Part shown: one piece after another, positions 1 to 10,838 of the stretch | How the letters are laid out: each line of letters begins with the position of its first letter | Numbering within the stretch: the first letter of the stretch is position 1 | Assembly (NCBI RefSeq): GCF_000403355.2 | Contig: NZ_KE159646.1 | Coordinates: 831,226-895,225 of the forward strand | From: Adlercreutzia caecimuris B7 | GTDB lineage: Bacteria; Actinomycetota; Coriobacteriia; Coriobacteriales; Eggerthellaceae | Direction: 5' to 3' | DNA length: 64,000 nucleotides | Made by a program: the position numbers and the translations under genes | Notes under the pieces: model-generated | Database searches by the model: none | The model's input: only the letters and a program-made list of their open reading frames with translations | Told to the model about the DNA's origin: nothing

Positions 1-207
1 TATCAGGCCATGCGCGCCATCACCTTCAACGGCGCCTACCAGTACGGCGAGGAGGCCGACAAGGGCACTCTGGAGGCGGGCAAGCTGGCCGACCTCGTGG
101 TGCTCGACCGCAACCCGCTCGCCGTGGACCCGCGCGAGATCCGCGACATCAAGGTGCTCGCCACCATCAAGGAGGGCGAGACCCTCTACGAACGCGACGG
201 CCAGTAG
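1..207 (+). CDS. Amidohydrolase family 3 protein, C-terminal fragment (gene enters from the left edge)
   Basis: The frame is open from base 1 and ends at TAG 205-207, giving the last 68 residues. The text GTLEAGKLADLVVLDRNPL followed by an EIRDIKV...T...G segment and ETLYER is the typical C-terminal end of YtcJ-like metal-dependent amidohydrolases. In these, the last strands return to the small beta-sandwich beside the TIM barrel. The metal ligands and active site lie upstream, outside the window, so the substrate cannot be inferred. A strong terminator follows about 40 bases downstream, so this is the last gene of its transcript. The family call is secure; the function is not. Confidence 0.8.
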   Translation, partial: YQAMRAITFNGAYQYGEEADKGTLEAGKLADLVVLDRNPLAVDPREIRDIKVLATIKEGETLYERDGQ

Positions 208-244
208 GCCCGCACGCTTCCGCCCGCCGGCCGGGTACGACTGG

Positions 245-275
245 AGGGGAGGCCTTCGCGGCCTCCCCTTTTTTG
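245..275 (+). terminator. Rho-independent terminator after the amidohydrolase
   Basis: A perfect 10-bp stem (AGGGGAGGCC at 245-254, GGCCTCCCCT at 260-269) with a 5-base loop is followed by a T run to 274. It ends the rightward transcript. The minus-strand gene starting at 2320 converges on it from the other side. Confidence 0.85.
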
Positions 276-445
276 ATGCGCCGAACGCAGTGCGGGAACG
301 GGCAGCGAACCGACCGAGCAATCGCGACGAATGCGCGGCGGTTCGACCGGGCGGATGCCGGAAATGCGAAGCGGTGCGGCCGCAGGGGCAGCGGGAAGGG
401 GCGCAGGCACGGTCGCTCGGCCACCGAGCATGCGCGACGGCTCTC

Positions 446-2320
446 CTATTCGGGGAAACCGACGAAGAAGCCGTCGTCGCTCACAAGATCGGAGGTATCG
501 GCATAGTCCTCCACGAGGCGCTTGAACCGCTGCGTGAGGGGCATGAGGTCGCCCCGATCGGCCTCGGCCACGACGAGCACCGCCGCCATGGTGCAGCCGA
601 CAGCCTCGTTGCGCGCCTCCTCTTCCAACTGGTAGATGCGAATGGCCGTGGAGGCGACGCCCGGGCCGCACCAGGCGAACACGAGGGTGCGATCCCGCAC
701 GAGGGAGAGCGTCCAGAAAAGCCACGAGAAGCGATCGAAGTCCATGGCGATGAGCCCATCGTCCGAAAGCGCGCGGTACAGGCCGCGAAGGAGGCTGTCG
801 GGCGCGGACTGGCAGCGCAGGACCTGGCGCTCCCACGGAGCGCGCACCTCCCGGCCCCGGTGCCACAGGGGCACCGAGGCGATGATGTGATCGATGTCGC
901 TGCGGCTCACGGCCGGCGAGATGGTCACGCTGGGGAAGTCCACATCCAAAGGCTCGAAGGCCACGAGGAAGTCGAAGCGGTCGTGCAGGCGGCAGGCGGG
1001 CGCCGCGGTTGCGGCGAGCACCTCGTTTTCCGTCAGCACATCTGTCACCGACAGGCGCGAGGAGAGCTTCTCTATGCGGTGCGCGCCCCACAGGGCCAGA
1101 TCGATGCCGCAGTTCACCACCAGCCCCACCCGATAGCAGCGCATGGCCCCGGTGGCCTCCAGGTAATCCAACAGCACGAGAACGAGCCGGGCGTAATCGG
1201 GGCTGAACAGGGCCGCCTCCACGAGCGAGGGCACCTCGCACAGCACCGAGGACAAAAGCAGCGCGCCATCCATGGCCTCGTACTTCACGGCGCTCTCGTT
1301 GGGGTTCGGGGCCAGAAGCTCGCAGGAGCGCCGGGCCAGGCCGCTCTCCAGCAGAATGGCCAGGGGCTTGCCCATGTCCTCGGGCAAGGGCGCGCCAAAG
1401 GCCCCCTCCAGCGCAGCCGCGATGTCATCCACGATGGCCCGGGCCCGCTCGCTCGGCTCGTAGGCCTCCATGGCCGCCAGGCTCCACTGCCAGGTGCAGC
1501 AGTTCGCCATGTCGCGCAGAAGCCCCATCTCCGCCTCGCTCACGGCGATGGAGAAGTGGCGCTCCAGGCGGCGGCGCAGGTAGGCGAAGAACTGGGTCGG
1601 TTCCCCGTCGTCGCGCCAATGGCGCAAGCCGCAGCCGAGCTTGATGCGCGTGACCATGATGCAGAGGTAGACGCTGAACTGCCACTGGGCGTTGCTGGAG
1701 AACTCGAAGCCCAGATCGCGCTCCATCTCGTCGATGCAGCGCTCGAGGAACTGCCGGTCGTAGGGGTCCATGGCGCCGAGCAGCGAGGGAATGATGCGGC
1801 GGCGCACGGCCTGGGCCGGGAAGGAGAACAGCATGGACATGACGAAGCCGCGGATGGTCCACTCCGGTCCCTCCACGGCGACGGTCCGCCCCGCCGACAG
1901 CCTCAGACCGCTCACGGTAAGCACCCCTTCCCACCAGTGCAGGTCGGCCTGGATCTGCTGCTTGTTGCGGAACAGGCGCCGGGCGAGGCTGTCGGCGCTA
2001 TGGGGGCCGGGACAGCAGGTAAGGGCGATCATCTCCTGGCACAGGCGCTCGTAACGCGGGTGCATCTCGGCCTCGCTCTCGCCGAGGAGACGCACCAGCC
2101 GGTTCTCCTCGCCGACCGCGAGCGCGAGGCGCAACCCGGCGCCCCGCTGACGGCCGACCCGCGTGGCGAAGCCCTCGTGCTCGAGAAACGCGTTGAGCGC
2201 CTTCACATCGCTGCGCACCGTGCGGTCCGAGCAGCCGAGCTCGCGGCCGAAGTCGGCGGACGTCTTGTAGTCGCCGGCATCGAGCAGCGCCCGCAAAAGC
2301 GCTCCCTGCCTGCTGTTCAT
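446..2320 (-). CDS. BglG/MtlR-like transcriptional regulator with HTH, PRD-like and PTS EII-like modules
   Basis: This 624-residue protein starts with a winged helix-turn-helix (about residues 5-60; CSDRTVRSDVKALN is the recognition region). A second HTH-like stretch follows near 105-150. A PRD-like segment lies around 190-290 (CIDEMERDLG...FSVYLCIMVTRIKLG), without the usual regulatory histidine in the position I would expect. A segment near residue 395 reads YRVGLVVNCG and looks like an EIIB-type loop with its cysteine kept. The C-terminal ~130 residues resemble an EIIA-type fold. This is the order of MtlR/BglG-type regulators. The start has a good ribosome site (GAGGAGGGG). It is divergent from the MFS exporter at 2547, an obvious candidate target. 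No PTS sugar genes are nearby, so the signal is unknown. Confidence 0.7.
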   Translation of the reverse strand: MNSRQGALLRALLDAGDYKTSADFGRELGCSDRTVRSDVKALNAFLEHEGFATRVGRQRGAGLRLALAVGEENRLVRLLGESEAEMHPRYERLCQEMIALTCCPGPHSADSLARRLFRNKQQIQADLHWWEGVLTVSGLRLSAGRTVAVEGPEWTIRGFVMSMLFSFPAQAVRRRIIPSLLGAMDPYDRQFLERCIDEMERDLGFEFSSNAQWQFSVYLCIMVTRIKLGCGLRHWRDDGEPTQFFAYLRRRLERHFSIAVSEAEMGLLRDMANCCTWQWSLAAMEAYEPSERARAIVDDIAAALEGAFGAPLPEDMGKPLAILLESGLARRSCELLAPNPNESAVKYEAMDGALLLSSVLCEVPSLVEAALFSPDYARLVLVLLDYLEATGAMRCYRVGLVVNCGIDLALWGAHRIEKLSSRLSVTDVLTENEVLAATAAPACRLHDRFDFLVAFEPLDVDFPSVTISPAVSRSDIDHIIASVPLWHRGREVRAPWERQVLRCQSAPDSLLRGLYRALSDDGLIAMDFDRFSWLFWTLSLVRDRTLVFAWCGPGVASTAIRIYQLEEEARNEAVGCTMAAVLVVAEADRGDLMPLTQRFKRLVEDYADTSDLVSDDGFFVGFPE

Positions 2321-2546
2321 GGCCCCTCCTCTGCCCTATCGGTACCTGAGCGAATCGCTCACAGAACCAGTGTAGCCCCGCCGGCGGCGCCGAGGGCGAC
2401 GATACCGTGGCAAGATGGCAACAGTTGGAAGAGATTCCCCGGGACACGGCCGCCCGCACCGTCCCTTGGAGGAAAATCTCTGAGTGAAACGGGCAAGATA
2501 TTGGGTTTCGCAACTCGCGAGTCCGCAACCGGTTGAGAGGTTCACT

Positions 2547-4217
2547 ATGGCGACTATGGCTCTCGCCGCTGATCGCAGCGACCAGCGGCCCGCAACGATC
2601 CCGCAGGCAAGCTACGGGCCCTTGGCCGTGTTGGCCCTGGCCCAGATCGGCACCTCCAGCGACAGCGCGGCCATGAACCTGGCCACGGCGAGCCTCGTGG
2701 GGTCGCTCGGGGCCACCCTCGACGACATCCAGGTGGCCACGGCCCTGTTCTCGCTCATTGCCGGCGCCTTCATGATCGCCGGCGGCCTCATCGGCGTCAC
2801 CATCGGGCTGCGCCGGGGGCTGGCCGCAGGGCTTTCCATGGCGCTCGTCGGCGAGCTCATCGCCACGCTGTCTCCCAACATCGCCGTGTTCACCTGGGGC
2901 GGCCGCGTCGTCATGGCGCTCGGCGCATGCCTGGTGACCCCGGCTGTGCTGGGCCTGGTGGCCGCGCTGTACCAGGGACGCCAACGGGCCATCGCCTTCG
3001 GCACCATCGCCGGAGCGGCGGCGCTTTCCACCCTGTCGCCTTTGGCCTTGGGCGCGGTCATGGACCAAGCCGGCTTCCGCCTCACCTTCGCCATCATGGC
3101 CGCCTACTTCGCCATCGTGCTGTGCTGCACGCGTCTCGTGCCGGCCACCCCGCCGGCCGGCAGGCACGCCCGCTTCGACGTGGCCGGTACTGCCGTGGCC
3201 GCGCTCGGCCTGGGGCTCGCGCTGCTCGGCGTGTCGCACCTGTCGGACTGGGGCATCCTCGCCCCGCAGAAAATGTGCCCCTTCACCGTGTTCGGCATGG
3301 CCCCCACCCTGCCGGCCATCGTAGCGGGGCTTCTGCTGCTCGGTCTGCTCGTGCCCACCGAGCGCCGGGCCGAGCGCCGGGGCAACCCGCTCATTCCCAC
3401 GGTCTTCGTCACCTCGAAGGGGGTGCGCGCCGGCCTGGCCGCGGTGTTCGTGCCGTTCTTCTACATGGGCGCCGTGGGCATCTTGGCCACGCCCTACCTG
3501 CAGCTCGTCACCGGATTCACGGCCCTGCAGACGGGTCTCCTGTCGCTGCTCTCGGGCATTCCGATGTTCCTTCTGGCCACCTTCCTGCCCAAGCTGGCAC
3601 CGCACCTCTCCTCGCGGCTCATCATCCGCGCCGGGTTCGTCGCCCTCGCCTGCGCCTGCGGCCTCATGGCCCTCGGCGTGCAGCAGCACGGGGTGACGCT
3701 ACCGCTGTTCTTGGGCATGGCGCTCGGCGGCTTCGGCGTAGGCGCCGTGAACTCCCAGGCCAACAACGCCGTGGCCTGTTCGGTGAGCCGCAAGGAGGCC
3801 GAGCAGTCCGGCGGCATCCAGGGGGCGGCCCGCTCCATCGGCCTGGCCCTCGGCACCGCGCTCGCGGGCACGTGCCTTCTGCTCACCATGGCCGGCGGCT
3901 TCACCGCCCTCGCCGTCGAGGGCGGCGTGCAGCACGACCTCATGGCCGCAGCCACCGACCGGGCCTCCACCCTCATGGCCGACGATGCCTTCGACGAGCT
4001 CACCGCCCAGTGGGGCGCGAGCGAGGACCAGGCCGCCAAGCTCGTGGAGGCGAAGTCGGCCGCGCAATCCAATGCCATGCGCCTTACCTTCGGCGCCCTC
4101 GGCTGCGTGGTGCTCCTCAGTTTGCTGACCACGCGCAACCTCGTGGAGACCGCCGTTCCCAAGAGCCCCGGAAAGACCCTGGTAGCCGAGCGGGCCGAGA
4201 GCACTACCCGCTCCTAG
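2547..4217 (+). CDS. MFS drug:H+ antiporter-like exporter (DHA2 family, about 14 TM)
   Basis: This 556-residue integral membrane protein has many hydrophobic helices and the length of the 14-TM EmrB/QacA group. Near residue 95 it has the G..IG..IGLRRG loop typical of the motif after TM2. I place the start at ATG 2547 because GAGAGG lies 6 bases upstream; an in-frame ATG at 2484 has no such site. It probably exports a hydrophobic or amphipathic compound with proton exchange, but the substrate cannot be read from sequence. It is divergent from the regulator ending at 446, with a 226-base shared promoter region that likely holds its operator. Confidence 0.75.
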   Translation: MATMALAADRSDQRPATIPQASYGPLAVLALAQIGTSSDSAAMNLATASLVGSLGATLDDIQVATALFSLIAGAFMIAGGLIGVTIGLRRGLAAGLSMALVGELIATLSPNIAVFTWGGRVVMALGACLVTPAVLGLVAALYQGRQRAIAFGTIAGAAALSTLSPLALGAVMDQAGFRLTFAIMAAYFAIVLCCTRLVPATPPAGRHARFDVAGTAVAALGLGLALLGVSHLSDWGILAPQKMCPFTVFGMAPTLPAIVAGLLLLGLLVPTERRAERRGNPLIPTVFVTSKGVRAGLAAVFVPFFYMGAVGILATPYLQLVTGFTALQTGLLSLLSGIPMFLLATFLPKLAPHLSSRLIIRAGFVALACACGLMALGVQQHGVTLPLFLGMALGGFGVGAVNSQANNAVACSVSRKEAEQSGGIQGAARSIGLALGTALAGTCLLLTMAGGFTALAVEGGVQHDLMAAATDRASTLMADDAFDELTAQWGASEDQAAKLVEAKSAAQSNAMRLTFGALGCVVLLSLLTTRNLVETAVPKSPGKTLVAERAESTTRS

Positions 4218-4293
4218 CCCCGCAGAAGAGAAGGAGCCGCACGCTCTGCCAAAGCCGTGAGCGCCGCGACACGCGCCCCCATGCCTCGGCACG

Positions 4294-4325
4294 CAAAAAG
4301 GGAACCCGCCGAGGCGGGCTCCCTT
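4294..4325 (-). terminator. Terminator of the SstT-like carrier gene
   Basis: On the minus strand AAGGGAGCCCGCC, a short loop and GGCGGGTTCCCTT form a strong stem, followed by a T run (A run at 4295-4299 on the plus strand). It lies about 30 bases after the stop of the transporter. The MFS gene ends at 4217 on the other strand, so the hairpin may serve both directions. Confidence 0.75.
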
Positions 4326-4353
4326 GGGCTTGGGCTATATGTCGTCGGCGGGG

Positions 4354-5625
4354 CTAGGCCAGCTCGTCGGCGGAGTAGGCGTCCCGGCCGAGGCGCACTT
4401 CCTTGCCCTCCTTGATGAGCTGGCGGTACTCGGCGGTCGCCGTGAACACCACGTCGGAAGAGGAGTTCAGACCGGTCTCGCAGGAATCCTGGATGACGCC
4501 GATGATGAAGCCGATGCCCACCACCTGCATGGCGATGTCGTTGGTGATGCCGAACAGGGCGCAACACATGGGGATGAGCAGCAGCGAGCCGCCGGCCACA
4601 CCGGAGGCGCCGCAGGCGGACACGGCGGCCAGCACGCAGAGGATGAGCGCAGTCACCGGATCGACGGCCAGGTTGATGGTCTGGCAGGCGGCCATGGTCA
4701 TCACCGTGATGGTGACGGCGGCGCCGGCCATGTTGATGGTGGCCCCCAACGGGATGGACACCGAGTAGTTGTCCTTGTTCAGGCCGAGCTTGCGGCACAG
4801 CTCCATGTTCACGGGGATGTTCGCCGCCGAGCTGCGGGTGAAAAACGCGGTGAGGCCCGAGTCCTTCAGGCAGCGCAGCACGAGCGGATAAGGGTTCTTG
4901 CGGGTGCACACCCACACGATGAGCGGATTGGTGACAAGCGCGATGACGAGCATGCAGGCCACAAGCACCAGGATGAGGTGGCCGTACTCGAAGAAGATAT
5001 CGGTGCCGGAGGTGCTGACCGAGGCGTACACGAGGCCGAGGATGCCGAAGGGGGCCAGGTTGATGACCCAGCGCACGGCCTTGGACACGGCGTCGGAGAT
5101 GGCGGTAAACACTTCCTTGGTGCGCTCGCCGGCAGCGCGCAGGGCGATGCCGAGAACCACGGCCCAGGCGAGGATGCCCACGTAGTTGGCGTTCATGAGC
5201 GCGTCGACCGGATTCGCCACGATGTTCATGAGCAGAGTGGTGAGCACTTCCCCGATGCCCTCGGGAGCGGCCTGCTCCACCATGGAAGAGGTGTCCAGGG
5301 TGAGGGCGGAGGGGAACAGCTCGCTGCCGATAAGGGCCACGATGGCGGCCACGAGCGTGCTTATCACGTAGAGAACGACGACGGTCTTCATGGTGCCGGC
5401 GCCCTCGGCGTTGCACAGGGCGCTGATGACCAGGAAGAACACGAGGACGGGTGCCACAGCTTTCAGAGCGCCCACGAACAGCGAGCCCAAAAGCGTGATG
5501 ACGTCGGTCCAGGGCTGCACGTTAGGGACGAGCAGCGCCAGAACAATGCCGATAACGAGACCAACGAGAATGCGCTTGATGAGGCTGATCTCGTTGTATT
5601 TCCTGAATACTGCGGGGACTGCCAA
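4354..5625 (-). CDS. sstT: Serine/threonine:Na+ symporter SstT (dicarboxylate/amino acid:cation symporter family)
   Basis: This 423-residue carrier of the DAACS (glutamate transporter) fold matches SstT in its N-terminal order: a short [11 protein letters not shown] lead, TM1, then [19 protein letters not shown]. The SSAANIPVN segment (serine-rich re-entrant hairpin HP1), the [10 protein letters not shown] motif of TM7 and the [12 protein letters not shown] region (HP2) are all present. I place the start at TTG 5625 because AAGGAG lies 7 bases upstream; an in-frame GTG at 5649 precedes that site and so is unlikely. The role is Na+-coupled uptake of serine and threonine, useful to an asaccharolytic amino acid fermenter. 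It is a single-gene unit with its own terminator. Confidence 0.85.
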   Translation of the reverse strand: MAVPAVFRKYNEISLIKRILVGLVIGIVLALLVPNVQPWTDVITLLGSLFVGALKAVAPVLVFFLVISALCNAEGAGTMKTVVVLYVISTLVAAIVALIGSELFPSALTLDTSSMVEQAAPEGIGEVLTTLLMNIVANPVDALMNANYVGILAWAVVLGIALRAAGERTKEVFTAISDAVSKAVRWVINLAPFGILGLVYASVSTSGTDIFFEYGHLILVLVACMLVIALVTNPLIVWVCTRKNPYPLVLRCLKDSGLTAFFTRSSAANIPVNMELCRKLGLNKDNYSVSIPLGATINMAGAAVTITVMTMAACQTINLAVDPVTALILCVLAAVSACGASGVAGGSLLLIPMCCALFGITNDIAMQVVGIGFIIGVIQDSCETGLNSSSDVVFTATAEYRQLIKEGKEVRLGRDAYSADELA

Positions 5626-5701
5626 GGTGATTCTCCTTTTTCTTTGCACGCGCCGTGCCCGACGCGTCCCGGCGGCCGGCTCGAAGGCCGGAGGGAAAGC
5701 A

Positions 5702-5787
5702 TGGTGCGGGCGAAAGGACTTGAACCTTCACGGGGATTGCCCACCAGAACCTAAATCTGGCGCGTCTGCCAATTCCGCCACGCCCGC
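5702..5787 (-). tRNA. tRNA-Leu, anticodon TAG (reads CUN codons)
   Basis: Read on the minus strand the gene begins GCGGGCG and ends CGCCCGC-A-CCA, so the acceptor stem is a perfect 7 bp and CCA is encoded. The anticodon arm is CCAGA-TTTAGGT-TCTGG, giving TAG. There is a long variable arm as in class II tRNAs, and the T loop is GGTTCAAGTCC. Length is 86 bases with CCA. Confidence 0.95.
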
Positions 5788-5824
5788 ATTGCCGAATTCG
5801 CGGCGATGAGCTTCGTCGCGTCGC

Positions 5825-5854
5825 TCTATAATAGCAAAAGACCCGCCCTGACAA
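5825..5854 (-). promoter_or_regulatory. Probable sigma-70 promoter of tRNA-Leu
   Basis: On the minus strand TTGTCA (5854-5849) and TATAGA (5830-5825) are separated by 18 bases, and the predicted start is about 30 bases before the tRNA. TATTAT overlaps the same -10 region, so the exact hexamer is uncertain. Confidence 0.45.
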
Positions 5855-5939
5855 GGGGTCAACGGCCAATTACCGTATTTGGGATGCGCCTCTTCGGGGA
5901 CGGGAATCCGCGCGGATCGCACGGAGCGGAGCAGCAGGG

Positions 5940-5970
5940 GAAAAGAAAGAACCCTCCGAGAGGAGGGTTC
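5940..5970 (-). terminator. Terminator after tRNA-Asn
   Basis: On the minus strand AACCCTCC, a 4-base loop and GGAGGGTT form a stem followed by a pyrimidine-rich T tract. It lies about 12 bases beyond the CCA end of tRNA-Asn. Confidence 0.75.
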
Positions 5971-5980
5971 CGAACGTTCA

Positions 5981-6055
<75 letters not shown>

Positions 6056-6214
6056 ATGTCGGCGGGGCTTCTCGCCCTCAGCGCAAGATAGAATTATACC
6101 GAAGCGCCCCGGGTTTGCAAGAACTTTTTTGGTCGATGACGAAAATAGTTCTCACCAGCCGCCGGACGGCTCCGAGCGCCGGCCGGCTGTGCCCCGTGTC
6201 GGTCGGATGCAGCT

Positions 6215-8614
6215 TCAGGCATCGGCCCCCGCCTCCGCCGAGACAGCCCGCCGCACCAGGTAGCAATGGTGAATGCGCGGGTTGCGCTCGAAATCGTGCG
6301 GAATGGTGCTCGCCGTGATGTCCTCGATTTCCACGCCAGCGCGCACCAGCGCCTCGGTGTCGGGCTTGAAGGCGCGCAGGTTGCACGAGAACACTGCCAG
6401 GCCGTCTTTCGCCAGCAGCCGCGAGACGCCGATGAGCAGCTCGGCGTGATCGCGCTGCACATCCCACGTGCGCCGGCCCATGGCCTTGGAGTTCGAGAAC
6501 GTGGGAGGATCAACGAAGATGAGATCCCACTGGCGCCGCTCGCGCCGGGCCTCCTGGATCCAGCGCACCGCATCGGCCCGCACGAGCTCGTGGCGCGGCC
6601 GACGGTTCGCGCCGCCCCTCCGGCCCGCCGCGCCGCGGCCATCCCGCTCCGCGGCAAGGACGGCGGGGAAACCGTTGGCCTCCATGTTGCGGGCCGCCCA
6701 GTCGAGATAGGTTTGGGAGAGATCCACCGTAGTCGTGGACGATGCGCCGCCGGCCGCCGCATGCAGGGTGGCAACCCCCGTGTAGGCGAACAGGTTCAAG
6801 AAGCGCTTGCCCGCGGCCATCTTCCCCACCATCTCGCGGGTCGTGCGATGGTCGAGGAAGATGCCGGTATCCAGGTAGCCGCCCAAGTCGATCTCGCAGA
6901 TGAGGCCGTCCTCGCTCGTGTGGGTCACGTAACTGCGGCCGCCGGCATCGCGGTACTGGCCGCCCCCGCGCGCCCGCACGCGGGCTTTGGAGAACACGTG
7001 GTCGGGCCGGATGCCGAGCACGGCGGGCACCACGGCGAGCACGTCCTCGAAGCGGGCGCGGGCCAGAGCCTCGTCTACCGACTTGGGCGCGGCGTACTCG
7101 GCCACATGGGCGTAGAGGATGCCCTCGGACTCGGCCGCGCCCTCGTACAGATCGATGGCGCAGGCGTACTCGGGCAGATCGCCGTCGTAGAGGCGGTAGC
7201 AGGCCACGCCCTCCCGGGCGGCCCACTTGCGTCGCTCCCGGGCCACCTTGCGCAGACGAGCGGCGAACTGGGCGACCCCGGCGTCGTTCACCTCCACGGA
7301 AAGCTCGGTGCCGCCGGCGGGGTTGGGCACGAGTATAACGGCCGGCTCTCGCGGCGGCACGGCGAAGATCTCGACGACGGCCTCGGTGCGACCGACCCCA
7401 AGGGCAAACCGCTTTTCCGGCGCCGCCCCGAATCGGGACGCGAACGCACCGGAGCCCGCGAAGCCGAAGCGCGATCCGGCCGGCGCCCGCCGCGCTGCGG
7501 CAACGCAGGCGGCCTGCTCGGCCACGGCGCGAGCATCGTCGTCCCGGGAGGGCGGGGCGGCGTTCGCGACAACGAGGGCCGCGCCCTCCCCGGCAGCCCG
7601 AGCCACAACGGCGCCCAGGCGCCGCTCCACCGCGGCGGCATCCCCAGAGGCCGCCTCCACGCTGGCCACGGCCCGAAGCCCGGCGGCCCGCAGGTGCTGG
7701 CGGGCGCGCGCGATGGCCGGCGACGACTCCGAGAGCCCCACGACGGCCACGCTTTCCTGGTCGGGCGCATCCGAGGCCGCATACGCGGCCCGCTCGGCGC
7801 CGAGCACGCGCTCAAGGCCCGCCTCCAACCGGTTATCGGCCTCGGCGAGCATGTCGTCCCAGGCCTCGGCATCGGTGCGGGCCCAGCCGGAGAAGCCCCA
7901 ACGATCGCGCACGAGACCCGGCGCCTGATCCACGAGCATGGCCGCCGCCTCGCACACGAGGATGCCGTCGTCGGCCGCCGGATCGAGCAGCCCCCAGCCC
8001 TTCTCGAGCAGCGCGGCTGCGTCGAGCGCCGCGAGCAGCGCGGCGGCCTGGGCCACGGCCACGGGAGCCTCGGCCCCATCGCTCGCATCCAGATAGCTGC
8101 GCCGCGAGAGCGAGCGGCCCGACAGATCCAGCGACACCGTCGCCCGGGCCCCTTTCAGGCGCACCTCGATGAGCGCGTCGGGACGGCCCGCGTCCACATC
8201 GGGACGGCTCCCCCGCGCCTCCACCAGCCGGTCGCACAGAGCGTCTTTCACCTTCAAGGCCGTGAACTGCGTGTTGCGCAGCTCGTCATTGGTGCCGTGG
8301 GCCCGTACGGCGATGCTCGCCCCGACCGCGATCTCATCCTCCCAGGCAAGGTCTCGCACTCCGCTGTACAGGGCCTCGCCATCGCGGGCGTCCACGCGGC
8401 CCACGACGACGTTGACGCGCCCCGCCAACCGCGACCACAGGCACACGCGCAGGCCCACAGCCGGCTTTCCGTAGAAAGCCGCTCCACCGGCCAGGGGCCG
8501 AACCTTGCGCACGCCAAGGCCTCGCAGCTCGTCGGCAAGAAGCCCCTCCACCCCCGGAGGGCACGTTGCGAAGAACTCGCAGTCCTCGAACCTCGTATCG
8601 CGACTCTCGCCCAT
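6215..8614 (-). CDS. rlmL: 23S rRNA methyltransferase RlmKL; RlmK half intact, RlmL half apparently catalytically dead
   Basis: This 799-residue protein has the fused order THUMP (about 55-168), RlmL-type Rossmann methyltransferase (about 170-400) and RlmK-type methyltransferase (C-terminal third). The RlmK half keeps its SAM-binding NLFAYTGVATLHA loop and the DLIFVDPPTFSNS motif, so m7G2069 formation is plausible. The RlmL half aligns well around EKGWGLLDP and APGLVRDRWGFSGW. However, the usual DPxCGSGT loop reads DPAADDGIL (211-219), and the usual NPPY motif is replaced by NAAPPSRDD (from 351). I infer loss of m2G2445 activity, perhaps with a structural role kept. I start at ATG 8614, just before the conserved FFATCPPG region; upstream codons have no clear ribosome site. 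Confidence 0.8.
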   Translation of the reverse strand: MGESRDTRFEDCEFFATCPPGVEGLLADELRGLGVRKVRPLAGGAAFYGKPAVGLRVCLWSRLAGRVNVVVGRVDARDGEALYSGVRDLAWEDEIAVGASIAVRAHGTNDELRNTQFTALKVKDALCDRLVEARGSRPDVDAGRPDALIEVRLKGARATVSLDLSGRSLSRRSYLDASDGAEAPVAVAQAAALLAALDAAALLEKGWGLLDPAADDGILVCEAAAMLVDQAPGLVRDRWGFSGWARTDAEAWDDMLAEADNRLEAGLERVLGAERAAYAASDAPDQESVAVVGLSESSPAIARARQHLRAAGLRAVASVEAASGDAAAVERRLGAVVARAAGEGAALVVANAAPPSRDDDARAVAEQAACVAAARRAPAGSRFGFAGSGAFASRFGAAPEKRFALGVGRTEAVVEIFAVPPREPAVILVPNPAGGTELSVEVNDAGVAQFAARLRKVARERRKWAAREGVACYRLYDGDLPEYACAIDLYEGAAESEGILYAHVAEYAAPKSVDEALARARFEDVLAVVPAVLGIRPDHVFSKARVRARGGGQYRDAGGRSYVTHTSEDGLICEIDLGGYLDTGIFLDHRTTREMVGKMAAGKRFLNLFAYTGVATLHAAAGGASSTTTVDLSQTYLDWAARNMEANGFPAVLAAERDGRGAAGRRGGANRRPRHELVRADAVRWIQEARRERRQWDLIFVDPPTFSNSKAMGRRTWDVQRDHAELLIGVSRLLAKDGLAVFSCNLRAFKPDTEALVRAGVEIEDITASTIPHDFERNPRIHHCYLVRRAVSAEAGADA

Positions 8615-8716
8615 GGTTTCAACCGCCTTACTCTCAAATTCGATGTCGATTTCGGCTGAAACGCAGCCTAGAAACGAAAGTGCCCGCAACCGAGAGGCTG
8701 CGGGCACCCGGATACG

Positions 8717-9964
<1,248 letters not shown>

Positions 9965-10041
9965 GGAAAAGTCCTTTCTCTGGTGCCTGCGCCCGATTTT
10001 GGGCATGAAAATGCAATTCTGGCGCAGAGATACAGCAGAGA

Positions 10042-10070
10042 AGAATACTACAACCGCCAGCCGCCTTCAA
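10042..10070 (-). promoter_or_regulatory. Promoter of rpoD
   Basis: On the minus strand TTGAAG (10070-10065) and TATTCT (10047-10042) are spaced by exactly 17 bases. It lies about 80 bases upstream of the GTG start. Confidence 0.6.
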
Positions 10071-10133
10071 GGGAAAAGCTCCCACAAGTTGCAATATTAC
10101 AGCGGAGGGCATTTTCCACGGAATCGCCACGCA

Positions 10134-10838
10134 TCATCGAAGATCGGCCAGCTTGTAGCCTACGCGCCAGACCGTTACCAAGTAGCGGGGCTTGGAGGGG
10201 TCGTCCTCGATCTTCTCCCGTATTTTGCGCACCATGACGGTGATGGAGTTCGGATCGGCCGCCTCCTTGCTCCCCCAGAGCGCCTCCAGGATCTGGTCGC
10301 GCGTGAAGACAGAGCCCGCATCGGAGGCGAGCACCTCCAAAAGCTCGATCTCGCGGGACGACAGCGCCACCGGCTCGCCGCCGAGTCGCACGTCGTACTT
10401 GCCGAAGTGGATCTCCAAATCGCCCGTGCGGAACAGCTCGGCGCGATGGTCCGGCATCGCGCCCTCCCGCTCGCGCTGGCGGCGGCGCAGATGGGCGTTC
10501 AGGCGCAGCAGCAGCTCCTCGGGCTGGAAGGGCTTCACCAGGTAGTCGTCGGCCCCGGCCTTGAAGCCGATGGACTTATCGACGATGTCGCCTTTGGCCG
10601 TGAGGAACATGACGGGCACCTTGCGGCCTTCCGCACGGATGATCTCGCAGATCTCGAAGCCGTTGATGTCGGGCAGCATGACGTCCAGAATGAGGAAGTC
10701 GGGACGCTCGGCGCGCAGCATCTCAAGCCCCTCGGCGCCGCTTCCGGCGTAGCAGAAGTCGTAGCCGCCGCGGCGGGCGATCTGATCGATGAGCACCTGC
10801 ATCGACGCATCGTCGTCGATGAGCATCACCTTAGTCAT
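10134..10838 (-). CDS. OmpR/PhoB-family response regulator
   Basis: This 234-residue protein has an N-terminal receiver: acidic DDD near residue 8, phospho-acceptor Asp in LILDVMLPDINGFE, Thr in VMFLTAKG and Lys in DYLVKPFQPEELL. A C-terminal winged helix follows (SSREIELLEVLASDAGSVFT, SITVMVRKIREKIE...YLVTVWRVGYKL). The start is ATG 10838 because GAGGAGG lies 6 bases upstream; another ATG six bases earlier abuts that site. It overlaps the end of the sensor kinase by 8 bases, so the two are translationally coupled. The likely target is the neighbouring DMSO-reductase-like operon. Confidence 0.9.
   Translation of the reverse strand: MTKVMLIDDDASMQVLIDQIARRGGYDFCYAGSGAEGLEMLRAERPDFLILDVMLPDINGFEICEIIRAEGRKVPVMFLTAKGDIVDKSIGFKAGADDYLVKPFQPEELLLRLNAHLRRRQREREGAMPDHRAELFRTGDLEIHFGKYDVRLGGEPVALSSREIELLEVLASDAGSVFTRDQILEALWGSKEAADPNSITVMVRKIREKIEDDPSKPRYLVTVWRVGYKLADLR

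Noticed and set aside
290-2536. Long open frame on the plus strand across the BglG-like regulator
   Set aside because: It is antisense to a well-supported protein with domains; the product is His/Gly-rich low complexity, a GC-rich shadow.
5640-5700. GC-rich hairpin CCGGCC...GGCCGG between tRNA-Leu and sstT as a terminator
   Set aside because: No T run follows, so tRNA-Leu may read into sstT or be processed; not called.
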